NCBI GenBank assembly: GCA_031262485.1
Contig: JAISHO010000034.1
Span: 1 to 50,298 of the forward strand
DNA length: 50,298 nt
Direction of reading: 5' to 3'
Origin: Propionibacteriaceae bacterium
GTDB taxonomy: Bacteria; Actinomycetota; Actinomycetes; Propionibacteriales; Propionibacteriaceae
Shown: positions 23,082 to 32,434 of the stretch, piece after piece
How positions within the stretch are numbered: the first letter of the stretch is position 1
Layout: every line of letters starts with the position of its first letter
Translations under genes and position numbers: made by a program
Notes under the pieces: model-generated
Told to the model about the DNA's origin: nothing
What the model saw: the letters and a program-made list of their open reading frames with translations, nothing else
Databases searched by the model: none

Positions 23082-25985
23082 ATGGTCGTCGATCCCCCGG
23101 CGAAGGTCGAAGAGAAGCGCAACGACGAAGAAGTCGTTGTGGATTTTGGTGTGAGTTCGCCCAGCGAGACGAATGATGTCCCGGAGAAAGCGGACGGGCC
23201 CGCCGCCCGACGGGCGAGAACGAAGCGCAACGCCTCCACTCGGGCGTCTGGCCATTCCGCGCGGGCGTCGAGGAAAAACGAGGCTGAGATCGCCAGTGTG
23301 ATCCAGCCCTTGGACACATCCGAACCCGCTGAGCTGGAATCCGCCGAGCCCGATGTCGTCGAGCCTGAAGTCGAGGATTCCCGGCGCGAGGAGTTCGAGG
23401 CCATGGTGGCCGATTTCACGAACGAGCCGACGGAGTTGCTCGACGAGCCGCCCTCCCCGGTCACCTCGCCTGTCGTCCCTGCCTCGCCGTCCTCCCCGTC
23501 GGCTCCGGGGCGTCGGCGCTCCTCCACCCGTTCGCGCGACCGCGATCGTGATCGGAGCCGTGATGACAAGGCGAAAGAGGAGAAGAGCGGGGAGGATTCC
23601 CTCGTCGGCGAGGAGAATTCCCGCCCTGATCTGACGGACACGTCGAGCCAACCAGTCCTCGCCGGGCTCGAGCCCATGGTCGTCGGCGCGCTCGTCGGCG
23701 ATCGTTACCGGTTGACGGAGGCGCTCGGCCAGGAGGGGATCGCCTCGCGCTGGGTCGCCACCGACGAGGTCCTCGCGCGCACCGTCATGGTGTGGACGGT
23801 CGAGGAACAAGGTCCTCGGGCCGATCGGGTGCTCAAGGCGGCGCAACGGGCCGCGGCGGTCATGGACGCCCGCTTCGTGCGTGTCCTCGACGCCGGTCTA
23901 GGAGTCGACGGCGCCTACGTCGTCTCCGAATGGATCGAGGGAACCACCTTGTCGGAGCTGTTGAGCTCGGTCGGCCCTCTCCAGGGGTTCGAATCGGCCT
24001 GGCTCATGCACGAGATCACCGACGCGCTGGCCGGGATCCACGCCCTCCACCTCGCCCACGGGCGGATCGATCCACGGCACATCCTCGTCACCTCGACAGG
24101 ATCGGTCCGGTTGGCCTCTCCGGCCGTCGTCGCGGCGGTCGAGGAAACGGGCAACACGAGCAAGACGGTCACCGTCGACGACGATGACGATCCGGCCCAG
24201 CGGGCCCGGCGGGAGCGCCGCGACCTCGTCGACTGTGGCAAGGTGCTCTACGCCTGTTTGACCGCTCGGTGGATCGGCTCGAGCGACATGGGCTTGCCGG
24301 AGGCGCCGCGCAGCGGCGAGGGCTGGGAGTCGCCCATCAAGATCAACCCGGGGGCCTCGGTCGCCCTCGACCGGCTCGTCTACCGGATCCTTTCCCCCTC
24401 GTCGACGCCGCGCCAACCCGTCCTCGAGACGGCCGCCGACATCGACGCCGAATTCAAAGCCATCATCGGACCGGTCAACGCCTCGGCCGATCTGCGCCGT
24501 CGCGTCGAATCGATGGAACCGCCGCTCGACCTCTTCCAAGCGCCCCCGTCGGGGAAGGCGGCCGTCGCCGCAGGCTCCGCCAACGCCGCGCTGGGCTCCG
24601 ACAGATCCGCGTCGTCGAGAGAACCGGACGCCGCGACGACGGAGGCGGGCCTGGGCGAGACCGAGAGGGGTTCCTTCGAAGCTGACGATGCCGCCGCCCC
24701 AGCGTCCGGTAGTGAAGACAGCCTGCTGTCGCGCTCGGCGGGCGACGCGTCCGACGAGATGGTCACCGAGGTCGTGCCACCGCCGGACTCCTTCGACGAC
24801 CAGGCCGAGGGGGCCGCGGCGGGCCGCGGGCGCCGACGCCGTCGCGGGATCGCCCAATCGCCGGTCATCGTGCCGGTCGGCGGAAGCCTGCCCGGTTCCG
24901 GGGCGGATGACCGTCTCGAGGGATCGGAGGACAGCTTCCGTTCCGCGGCGGTCGACACGTCGATGGCGGCGTCCTCGGCGACAGCGGCGCTCTACCAGCG
25001 CTCACGCAATCGCGGCGCCACCGATTCCTACGATCACCCTCGCCACCCCTACGACACGGATGATTCCTTCGTGGCGGAGGACAGCTTGGCGCTCGTCACA
25101 CCCGTCGAGGCCGAGGGCGAGGAGATCGACGATCGTCGCTCCTCCCGGGCCGCCGGCGCGGCGGGGGCGGTCATGGCGGGCGCGGCCGGAGCGGCCGGCG
25201 CCGCCGTCGCCAAGCTCGCGCGGGTCCCTGACCGGCTCAAAGCTGTGCTCCCACGGGGCCGCGACGACCTCAAGGAGGAATCGGCGGTCGCGACGAGCCC
25301 GGTGGGTGAGCGCGACGCCCGCACCTGGGCGCTCGTTCGGCTCATCCTCATCGTCGTCATCATCCTCGCGATCCTCACGGCCATCATCGTCGCCCTCTAT
25401 CGCAGCGCCGGTGGCGGGGACGACGATCCCGCCGCCCCCCCGGCCACGCCGACCAGCGAGGTGACTGATGGAACCGGCGGCGAAGAACCGGTCGCCGAGC
25501 GCATCCCGGTGCCGATCATCGGCTCGGCCGTCATGGACGCGGCGAACGACGGTGGCGACGCGTCGGAGAACAACCAGTGGACGTACTTGGCGTACGACCA
25601 CGACGCTGAGACGTATTGGACGACGGAGTTCTACGGCGCCAACTTCGGCTTCGGCACGACGGGCAAGCCCGGTGTCGGCATCGTCGTCGACTTCGGTTCG
25701 CCGGCAACGATCGACGCGGCCGACTTCATTCTCCGCGGCGAACCGTCGACGCTTCAGATCCGCGTCCCCGAGGGCGACGCCGCCACCGTCGAAGAGGCTC
25801 CGATGGATTCGTCGAACCAGTGGCGCACGGTCGCGACGGTGAACGCGCCGATGAACACGGCGACGACGTCCTTCGAATCCGTCACGACGCGCTACGTCCT
25901 CGTTTATTTCACCGCCCTGCCCGAGGCCGAACCCGGCCGTCTGCAAGGCGGGATCACCGAAATGGAGTTCTTCAGCGCGAACTAA
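23082..25985 (+). CDS. Membrane pseudokinase with C-terminal discoidin-like domain
   Basis: The start is ATG 23082 after AAGGAG. Of 967 residues, 1-200 are charged and disordered. About 205-470 is a Ser/Thr kinase fold (LVGDRYRLTEALGQEGIASR) that lacks catalytic residues: the VAIK-like position reads RTVMVWTV, the HRD loop reads HGRIDPRHIL, and no DFG is present. After a long acidic linker comes one membrane helix (about 748-775, LILIVVIILAILTAIIVAL), then an extracellular F5/8-like domain (YLAYDHDAETYWTTEF, GIVVDFGSPATIDA). The MurJ-associated pseudokinase of mycobacteria binds an FHA protein when phosphorylated and regulates MurJ; a similar role is inferred. NTSKTVTVDDDDD is a conspicuous Thr-containing acidic patch. 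Confidence 0.85.
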   Translation: MVVDPPAKVEEKRNDEEVVVDFGVSSPSETNDVPEKADGPAARRARTKRNASTRASGHSARASRKNEAEIASVIQPLDTSEPAELESAEPDVVEPEVEDSRREEFEAMVADFTNEPTELLDEPPSPVTSPVVPASPSSPSAPGRRRSSTRSRDRDRDRSRDDKAKEEKSGEDSLVGEENSRPDLTDTSSQPVLAGLEPMVVGALVGDRYRLTEALGQEGIASRWVATDEVLARTVMVWTVEEQGPRADRVLKAAQRAAAVMDARFVRVLDAGLGVDGAYVVSEWIEGTTLSELLSSVGPLQGFESAWLMHEITDALAGIHALHLAHGRIDPRHILVTSTGSVRLASPAVVAAVEETGNTSKTVTVDDDDDPAQRARRERRDLVDCGKVLYACLTARWIGSSDMGLPEAPRSGEGWESPIKINPGASVALDRLVYRILSPSSTPRQPVLETAADIDAEFKAIIGPVNASADLRRRVESMEPPLDLFQAPPSGKAAVAAGSANAALGSDRSASSREPDAATTEAGLGETERGSFEADDAAAPASGSEDSLLSRSAGDASDEMVTEVVPPPDSFDDQAEGAAAGRGRRRRRGIAQSPVIVPVGGSLPGSGADDRLEGSEDSFRSAAVDTSMAASSATAALYQRSRNRGATDSYDHPRHPYDTDDSFVAEDSLALVTPVEAEGEEIDDRRSSRAAGAAGAVMAGAAGAAGAAVAKLARVPDRLKAVLPRGRDDLKEESAVATSPVGERDARTWALVRLILIVVIILAILTAIIVALYRSAGGGDDDPAAPPATPTSEVTDGTGGEEPVAERIPVPIIGSAVMDAANDGGDASENNQWTYLAYDHDAETYWTTEFYGANFGFGTTGKPGVGIVVDFGSPATIDAADFILRGEPSTLQIRVPEGDAATVEEAPMDSSNQWRTVATVNAPMNTATTSFESVTTRYVLVYFTALPEAEPGRLQGGITEMEFFSAN

Positions 25986-26004
25986 CAGCTGGCGCGCAAA
26001 CTAA

Positions 26005-26055
26005 CAGCTGGAGGACCTTGGTGCGGTTGCTGCTCCGTCCACGGCCCTCCAGCTG
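26005..26055. terminator. Hairpin between convergent genes
   Basis: CAGCTGGAGG (26005-26014) pairs with CCTCCAGCTG (26046-26055). It sits between the convergent pseudokinase and semialdehyde dehydrogenase genes and can serve both. An AACTAACAGCTGG unit is duplicated at 25980-25992 and 25999-26011. The rest of 25986-26149 is low-GC noncoding DNA. Confidence 0.55.
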
Positions 26056-26149
26056 ACAATCAAACTTTTCACCAGATCTGAAAAATAAACAAGTACAAAC
26101 GTCGGCGTGTTGGATGAATTCGTTGTTGACGTCGGCGCCGATCCGGACC

Positions 26150-27619
26150 TCAGGCGGGCAAGCCGATGTACTGCGTCTCGAGGTATTCGTCGATCCCCTC
26201 CGAGCCGCCCTCGCGGCCGAGGCCGGAGAGTTTGACTCCGCCGAAGGGGGCGGCGGCGTTGGAGATGGTGGCGGTGTTGACGGAGAGCATGCCGACTTCG
26301 AGGAGGCGGGCCAACCGCGTGACACGGGCCGAGTCGGCCGTGTGGAGGTAGCCCTGGAGGCCGAAGTCGCTGGCCTGGCAGCGCTCGACAACCTCGTCCT
26401 CGCTCGTGAACGTGACGACGGGCGCGACCGGCCCGAAGATCTCCTCGGTGGCGATCCTGGCGTCGCCCGGCACGTCGGCGAGCACGGTGGCGGGGTAGAA
26501 GAACCCGGGCCCATCCGGCGCTGTCCCGCCGGTGAGGACGGTGGCGCCCCGTGCGACGGCGTCGTCGACCAACTCCGCGACGGCGTCGCGCTGTTCGGCG
26601 CTGGCGAGGGCTCCCAAGGAGACTCCGTCGTCGAGCCCGGGGCCGAGGCGGACGGCCGCGAACCGCTCGGCCAACCCGCGCGCGAAGGCGGCGGCGACCG
26701 GCGCCTCGACATAGAACGTGTTGGCGGCGTTGCAGGCCTCCCCGTTGGAGCGCAGCTTCGTCGCGACGGCCGCGTCGAGGGCACGGTCGAGGTCGGCGTC
26801 GGCGAAGACGATGAAGGGCGCGCACCCGCCCAACTCCATCGACGTCCGCAACACCCCGTCGGCGGCGTCCTTGAGGAGGCGCTGGCCCACCGCCGTCGAA
26901 CCGGTGAATGAGAGTTTCCGCAATCGTCGGTCGCGCAGGATCGGCGCGCTGATCCGCGAGGCCGACGAGGCCGTCACGATGTTGACGACGCCTGCGGGGA
27001 CCCCGGCCTGGTCGAGGAGGGCGACGAAGGCGAGCGCCGTCAAGGGCGTCAACTGGGCCGCTTTGAGGACGCACGTGCACCCGGCGGCGAGGGCTGGAGC
27101 GATCTTCCGCGTCGCCATGGCCAGGGGGAAATTCCACGGGGTGACGAAATAGCACGGCCCGACGGGGCGCTTCGCCGTCAAGACCTGGAGGTTCCCTTCC
27201 GGGGTGAGGGTGGTCCGCCCGTTGATCCGCACCGCCTCTTCGGAGAACCAGCGCAGGAACTCGGCGCCGTAAGTGACCTCGCCTCGGGCGTCGGCCAAGG
27301 GCTTGCCCATTTCCAGCGTGATGAGTGTCGCCAACTCCTCGCGGTGGGCGATGACAAGGTCGAAGGCGCGTCGCAGGATCTCGCTGCGGGCCCTCGGGGC
27401 CGTCGTCGACCAGTCCGCTTGAGCCCGCGCCGCCGCGTCGATGGCGGCTTCGGCGTCGGCGGCCGTCGCGTCCGCCACCGAGGCGATCACCGTCTCCGTG
27501 GCGGGGTCGACGACGTCCAACCGCGCGCTGTCAGAGGCCGGTCGCCACTGGCCGTCGATGAACAAGTCCGTCGGGGCCAGTGCGAGCGCGGCGGCGACGT
27601 CAGCTGAGGTGTCAGTCAT
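26150..27619 (-). CDS. gabD: Succinate-semialdehyde dehydrogenase (NAD(P)+)
   Basis: The 489-aa aldehyde dehydrogenase carries the Rossmann/active-site features FTGSTAVGQRLLKDAADG, MELGGCAPFIVFADADLD (catalytic Glu) and SNGEACNAAN (catalytic Cys), plus GPVAPVVTF. It would oxidise succinate semialdehyde to succinate, the last step of GABA breakdown. The N-terminal DLFIDGQWRPASDSARLDV is typical of GabD. It is the last gene of a minus-strand run with a permease, a second aldehyde dehydrogenase and GabT, which supports this substrate among the many of the superfamily. Confidence 0.85.
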   Translation of the reverse strand: MTDTSADVAAALALAPTDLFIDGQWRPASDSARLDVVDPATETVIASVADATAADAEAAIDAAARAQADWSTTAPRARSEILRRAFDLVIAHREELATLITLEMGKPLADARGEVTYGAEFLRWFSEEAVRINGRTTLTPEGNLQVLTAKRPVGPCYFVTPWNFPLAMATRKIAPALAAGCTCVLKAAQLTPLTALAFVALLDQAGVPAGVVNIVTASSASRISAPILRDRRLRKLSFTGSTAVGQRLLKDAADGVLRTSMELGGCAPFIVFADADLDRALDAAVATKLRSNGEACNAANTFYVEAPVAAAFARGLAERFAAVRLGPGLDDGVSLGALASAEQRDAVAELVDDAVARGATVLTGGTAPDGPGFFYPATVLADVPGDARIATEEIFGPVAPVVTFTSEDEVVERCQASDFGLQGYLHTADSARVTRLARLLEVGMLSVNTATISNAAAPFGGVKLSGLGREGGSEGIDEYLETQYIGLPA

Positions 27620-27694
27620 GGATTCATCCTCTCGGACAAGGGTGGTCTGTCGTGTCTGAAACTCACCATGTCAGACGAACCAAGCCACGAGTGT

Positions 27695-29281
27695 TCAGGC
27701 GAAGCTCTCTCCCGGCGTGGCCTCGTCGATCTCCTCGTCGGTCAGAGCGTGGAAGTGGCGGTCGATCCCCTCGCCCACGGCGGCCCCGATCGGGATCGTC
27801 TCATGGCGGAAGAAGCCGGGGTTCTTGACCCGGTTGACGATCATGAGGACGACGCCGAGCAGGAGGATCGCGACCGTCAGAAGGAAGACGACGTTGACGC
27901 CGCCGAGTTTGGCGCCGGAGCCGTACTCGTCGTCGAGCAGCGACCAGTAGAGCTCGTGGAAGAACATGAAGGCGAGGAAGAGGCCGCCGATGAGCGGAAA
28001 GACGAGCTTGAAGAAGACGTTGCGCACGCTCGTCGTCCATTGCTTGCGGAAATACCAGACGGCCGCCAGCGAGGTCAGGCCGTAGTAGAAGCAGATGAAG
28101 ATCGACGTCGTCGCGACGGTGTCGGTGAGGACGTTCTCGGAGATGGGGCGCATGAGGGCGTAGTAGCCGCCGGCGACGATCCCGGCGGCCACGGTGGCGC
28201 GCCCGGGGGTGGCGAACTTCGAGGTCTTCGCGAAGCTGGGCGGAAGCGCCCCGTAGTGGCCCATGGCGAGCATGGTGCGGGCCGGGGAGACGAAGGTCGA
28301 TTCGAGCGAGGCGACGGAGCTGGAGAGCACGGCCAACGAGACGATGATGGCGAACCCGCCCATGACCGGCTCCGCCAGGGCGACGAAGACGTTGTCGGAT
28401 TCGGTGATGACGGCGCCGGGGCCGGCGAACATGATCGACGACGTCGCGACGAAGAGGTAGTAGACGGTGACAAGGACGATCGTCCAGGCGGCGGCCCGTC
28501 CGGGGGTGCGGCGGGAGTCCTTCGTCTCCTCGGTGATCGTCAGGACGACGTCCCAACCCCAGAAGATGAACACGGCGATGGTGATGCCGCTGATGAGGGC
28601 GGGGAAATCACTGATGGCGAAGGGGTTGAACCAGTTCCAGCTGAAGGGGACGCTCTCGGCGCCGGCGACGGCGGGGGAGTTCGGGGCCGTCCCGTTGGCG
28701 TACTTGATGGTCGCGACGAGGCCGAAGATGAAGACTGCCAGCAACTGGAAGGCGACGAGGACGTATTGCAGTTTCTCCGTCACCTGGACGTCGCGGTAGA
28801 CGAGCCAGGTCGCTCCGGCCATGAAGGCCACGACCGACAGCACATTGACGAAGATGTTGTCGTTGAGTTCGGCGAAGAACGGCGTGCGGAAGATCTGCGT
28901 CAGCGTCTGGTAGAAGAACGTGACGGCGATCTGGGCCAGGGATGCCAACACGATGATCGTCGAGGCGATGAGCCCCCACCCGCTCAGCCAGCCGAACCAG
29001 GGGCCGAAGGCCCGCGCGCCCCAGGTGAAGGAGGTGCCCGAGTCGGGGATGGCCCGGTTCATCTCCCGGTAGCCGAGGGCGACGAACAGCATCGGGAACA
29101 GGCCGACGAGCACGACGGCGGGGGTGAATTGCCCGACGGTGTCGACGGCGTACCCGAGGGTGGCGGACATCGTGTAGTCCGGGGCGATGCAGGAGATGCC
29201 GATGGCGATGGCGCCGATCAACCCGATCGACCCCTTCGACAACCCCTTCGCCGACAGTTGCTTCTCAGCGACAGCGCTCAT
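27695..29281 (-). CDS. APC family amino acid/polyamine permease
   Basis: The 528-aa protein has about 12-14 helices and APC motifs (LIGAIAIGISCIAPDYTMSA, ALGYREMNRAIPDSGTSFTW, FGPWFGWLSGWGLIASTII). It imports an amino acid or amine by proton symport. Its place between gamma-aminobutyraldehyde and succinate-semialdehyde dehydrogenase genes suggests GABA or putrescine as substrate (inference). ATG 29281 follows AAAAGGAGCG on the minus strand. Confidence 0.88.
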   Translation of the reverse strand: MSAVAEKQLSAKGLSKGSIGLIGAIAIGISCIAPDYTMSATLGYAVDTVGQFTPAVVLVGLFPMLFVALGYREMNRAIPDSGTSFTWGARAFGPWFGWLSGWGLIASTIIVLASLAQIAVTFFYQTLTQIFRTPFFAELNDNIFVNVLSVVAFMAGATWLVYRDVQVTEKLQYVLVAFQLLAVFIFGLVATIKYANGTAPNSPAVAGAESVPFSWNWFNPFAISDFPALISGITIAVFIFWGWDVVLTITEETKDSRRTPGRAAAWTIVLVTVYYLFVATSSIMFAGPGAVITESDNVFVALAEPVMGGFAIIVSLAVLSSSVASLESTFVSPARTMLAMGHYGALPPSFAKTSKFATPGRATVAAGIVAGGYYALMRPISENVLTDTVATTSIFICFYYGLTSLAAVWYFRKQWTTSVRNVFFKLVFPLIGGLFLAFMFFHELYWSLLDDEYGSGAKLGGVNVVFLLTVAILLLGVVLMIVNRVKNPGFFRHETIPIGAAVGEGIDRHFHALTDEEIDEATPGESFA

Positions 29282-29366
29282 GACGCGCTCCTTTTCTCAT
29301 GGGTGTCCCAGGCTGGTCGCTCGCCGGCATGTGGCGCGCAGCCAGCCCGAGCTGACGGCGGTGGCC

Positions 29367-30794
29367 CTAAGCGGCGCTCATGATGTGCTTGACGCGCGTG
29401 TACTCCTCGACGGAATACAGCGAGAGGTCTTTGCCATAGCCGGAGGCTTTGAAACCGCCGTGGGGGAATTCAGCGACGAGGGGGATGTGCGTGTTGACCC
29501 ACACACAACCGAAGTCGAGTTCGCGGGTGGCGCGCTCGGCGGCCTTGTGGTCGTTCGTCCAGACCGACGACGCCAAGCCGAAGTCGACGTCGTTGCCCAG
29601 CTGAATGGCCTCGTCGAGGTCGCGGACGGCCTGGACGGTGATGACCGGGCCGAAGACTTCCTGCTGGACGATCCGGTCGCTTTGTTCGACGCCGGTGACG
29701 ACGGTGGGCGCGTAGTAATACCCCCGCTCGCCGACGCGTTTGCCGCCGGTCGCGACGGTGGCGTGGGCGGGCAGCTCGTCGATGAAACGCTGGACGTTGG
29801 CGAAATGCTGGGCGTTGTTGAGCGGGCCGTAGTCCGTCGTGTCGTCGGAGGCGTCGCCGGTGCGGGTGGCCTCGGCCGCCTTGACCAACTCGGCGACGAG
29901 CGCGTCATGAAGGCTTTCTTGGACGAGCACCCGGGTGACGGCCGTGCAATCCTGCCCGGCGTTGAAGAAGGCCGCTCCGGCTAGGGCGGAGGCGACTTCC
30001 ACCGGATCGACGTCGGCCAGCACGAGGGCCGGGGCCTTGCCGCCCAGCTCGAGGTGGCAGCGTTTCAGCGTCGGCGCGGCGGATTCGGCCACCTTGATCC
30101 CGGCGGCCACGCTGCCGGTGATGGAGACGAGCCCGGGGACGGGGTGGCGCACGAGGGCGTCGCCAGTGACGGAGCCGGAGCCGAGGATGACGTTGAGGAC
30201 GCCGTCGGGCAGGATCCCCTGGCTGATCCGGGCCAGCTCGAGAGTGGATTCCGGGGTCGTCGAGGCCGGTTTGAGGACGACGGTGTTGCCCGCCGCCAAG
30301 GCGGGACCGATCTTCCAGATCGCCATCATGAGCGGGTAGTTCCACGGGGCGATCTGGGCGACGACGCCGATCGGCTCGCGGCGCACGTAGCTCGTCATCC
30401 CCTCCATATATTCACCGGCGGCGATGCCGTCGAGCCGGCGGGCGGCCCCGGCGAAGTAACGCAGTTGGTCGGCGCCGACGGCGACCTCCTCCTGGGCGAT
30501 GATCGGCTTGATCTGGCCGGTGTTGCGATGTTGGGCTTCGACGAGCGCGTCGCTGTTCGCCTCGAGCGCGTCGGCCAGGGCGAGGAGGGCTTTCTGACGG
30601 GCTGACGGCGTCGCTTTGCCCCAGGTGGCGGCGGCGTCCTTCGCTGTGGTGACGGCGGCGTCGACGTCGGCTTCGGTGGAGACGGGCTGGATGGCGACGA
30701 CCTCTTCGGTGGCCGGATCGACGACGTCGATCGTCTGCTCGGTCTGTGGTTCGACGAAGTCCCCGCCGACGAAGTTCTTCAAGGGTGACGACAC
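29367..30794 (-). CDS. Gamma-aminobutyraldehyde dehydrogenase-like enzyme
   Basis: The 475-aa product starts at GTG 30794 (SSPLKNFVGGDFVEP), preceded by GGGAGCC; an upstream ATG at 30830 lacks such a site. Active-site features are SITGSVAAGIKVAESAAP, LELGGKAPALVLADVDP (Glu) and NAGQDCTAVTRVLV (Cys), and the C-terminus ends SVEEYTRVKHIM, very like PatD/Prr enzymes. It would oxidise 4-aminobutanal from putrescine to GABA. Neighbouring gabT and gabD complete the path to succinate. Confidence 0.88.
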   Translation of the reverse strand: MSSPLKNFVGGDFVEPQTEQTIDVVDPATEEVVAIQPVSTEADVDAAVTTAKDAAATWGKATPSARQKALLALADALEANSDALVEAQHRNTGQIKPIIAQEEVAVGADQLRYFAGAARRLDGIAAGEYMEGMTSYVRREPIGVVAQIAPWNYPLMMAIWKIGPALAAGNTVVLKPASTTPESTLELARISQGILPDGVLNVILGSGSVTGDALVRHPVPGLVSITGSVAAGIKVAESAAPTLKRCHLELGGKAPALVLADVDPVEVASALAGAAFFNAGQDCTAVTRVLVQESLHDALVAELVKAAEATRTGDASDDTTDYGPLNNAQHFANVQRFIDELPAHATVATGGKRVGERGYYYAPTVVTGVEQSDRIVQQEVFGPVITVQAVRDLDEAIQLGNDVDFGLASSVWTNDHKAAERATRELDFGCVWVNTHIPLVAEFPHGGFKASGYGKDLSLYSVEEYTRVKHIMSAA

Positions 30795-30840
30795 GGTGGC
30801 TCCCTTAGTTCGATGGATCGGTGCGGTCATCGTGTCCCTG

Positions 30841-30876
30841 GATTATTACGAACGCGTCAAAACGTTCACCACGTGG
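30841..30876 (-). promoter_or_regulatory. Promoter and operator of the aminobutyraldehyde dehydrogenase unit
   Basis: The inverted repeat GAACG (30850-30854), N8, CGTTC (30863-30867) lies beside the 8-bp palindrome CCACGTGG (30869-30876). On the minus strand TAATAAT (30841-30847 complement) can be a -10 box, placing these repeats in the -35 region. The regulator is unknown. The remainder of 30795-30998 shows no gene. Confidence 0.45.
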
Positions 30877-30998
30877 ACACTATGGGAGAGGGAACCACGG
30901 CCCACTAGGTGTTTCAACCGTCCATCAGGTGGGAAAGATCACGCGCGGGCAGGTGACGCTCGGCACTGTCGTGCCGGTGAGAGAACGTGGTGCAAGGG

Positions 30999-32375
30999 TC
31001 ACGCGCAGGCGGCGAACGCGTCGGCCACCACACCCATCCCGTCGTCGAGCAGCTCGTCGGAGATCGACAGCGGCGGCAGGAGCCGGATGACATTGCCCCA
31101 GGTGCCGCAGGTGAGGAGGATGACGCCGTTGGCATGGGCCTGGGCGGCGATCCGTTTGGCCAAGGCGCCGTCGGGTTCGCCCGTGCTCGGGTCGACGAGT
31201 TCGAGGGCGATCATGGCGCCCCGCCCGCGGACGTCGCCGACGCGGGGATCCTTCTCCTTGAGGCTCGTCAGGGCGGCCAGCAGGCGAGTCTCGATGGCGC
31301 GGGCCCGGGCGACGAGATCGTCGCTTTCGATGGTGTCGAGGACGGCGAGGGCCGCCGCGCACGCGACCGGGTTTCCACCGTAGGTGCCGCCGAGGCCGCC
31401 CGGTTGGGGCACGTCCATGAGGTCGGCCCGCCCGACGACGGCCGACAGCGGCAGCCCCCCGGCCACGCCTTTGGCGATGGTGACGAGGTCGGGCACGACG
31501 CCTTCATGCTCACAGGCGAACATCGCCCCGGTGCGGGCGACGCCGGATTGGATCTCGTCGGCGATGAAGACGGCCCCGTGGGCGTGGCACCACTCGAGCA
31601 AAGCGGCCAGGAAACCGGGCGCGGGCACGATGAACCCACCCTCGCCTTGGATCGGTTCGATGACGAGGGCGGCGACCTGGTCGGCGCCGATCTGGGCCTC
31701 GATCCGTTCGATCGCCCGCTTCGCCGCCTCCGCCCCGGTGAGACCGTCGCGGTAGGGGTAGGAGAGGGGGGCGCGATAGATCTCGCCGGCGAAGGGGCCG
31801 AAGCCGGTCTTGTACGGCGCGGCCTTGGCCGTCATCGCCATCGTCAGGTTGGTGCGGCCGTGGAAGGCATGGTCGAAGACGACGACGGCGTCACGGCCGG
31901 TGGCGCGCCGGGCGACTTTGACGGCGTTCTCCACCGCCTCCGCCCCCGAGTTCACGAGCATCGCCTTCTTCGGGAAATCGCCCGGGGTCAGCGCTGTCAG
32001 CTTCTCCGCCACGGCGACGTAAGCCTCGTAGGGCGTCGTCATGTAGGCGGTGTGGGTGAAGGCGGCGGCCTGCGCGCCGACCGCCTCGACGACAGCCGGG
32101 GCGGCGTTGCCGACCGTCGTCACGGCGATCCCGCAGCCAAAGTCAATAAAGGAGTTGCCGTCGACGTCGACGAGCACCCCGCCCCCGGCCGCTGCCGCGA
32201 ACACCGGCATCGTCGTCGAGACGGCCGCCGAGACGGCCTGACGGTGACGCTCGGCCAAGGCGCGGGAGCGCGGCCCGGGGATCTCGGTGACGAGACGACG
32301 GACCTGGGGCAGCCCAGGCCCTCCGACGGCGGGCGCCGACGTGGGGACAGATGTGGAAGAAGCAGTGTTACTCAT
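30999..32375 (-). CDS. gabT: 4-aminobutyrate (GABA) aminotransferase
   Basis: This class III PLP enzyme (458 aa) transfers the amino group of GABA to 2-oxoglutarate, giving succinate semialdehyde. Motifs: VDVDGNSFIDFGCGIAVTTV, MLVNSGAEAVENAVKVARRA, DHAFHGRTNLTMAMTAK, EPIQGEGGFIVPAP, FIADEIQSGVARTG and the PLP lysine in DLVTIAKGVAGGLPLSAV. ATG 32375 follows GAGGAG. It is followed by the two dehydrogenases and the permease, all on the same strand. Confidence 0.93.
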   Translation of the reverse strand: MSNTASSTSVPTSAPAVGGPGLPQVRRLVTEIPGPRSRALAERHRQAVSAAVSTTMPVFAAAAGGGVLVDVDGNSFIDFGCGIAVTTVGNAAPAVVEAVGAQAAAFTHTAYMTTPYEAYVAVAEKLTALTPGDFPKKAMLVNSGAEAVENAVKVARRATGRDAVVVFDHAFHGRTNLTMAMTAKAAPYKTGFGPFAGEIYRAPLSYPYRDGLTGAEAAKRAIERIEAQIGADQVAALVIEPIQGEGGFIVPAPGFLAALLEWCHAHGAVFIADEIQSGVARTGAMFACEHEGVVPDLVTIAKGVAGGLPLSAVVGRADLMDVPQPGGLGGTYGGNPVACAAALAVLDTIESDDLVARARAIETRLLAALTSLKEKDPRVGDVRGRGAMIALELVDPSTGEPDGALAKRIAAQAHANGVILLTCGTWGNVIRLLPPLSISDELLDDGMGVVADAFAACA

Positions 32376-32434
32376 TGGAAACTCCTCACGTCGGCGCTCG
32401 GTCGGGTGACGGGTGACGTCACTTCGTCACGTGG

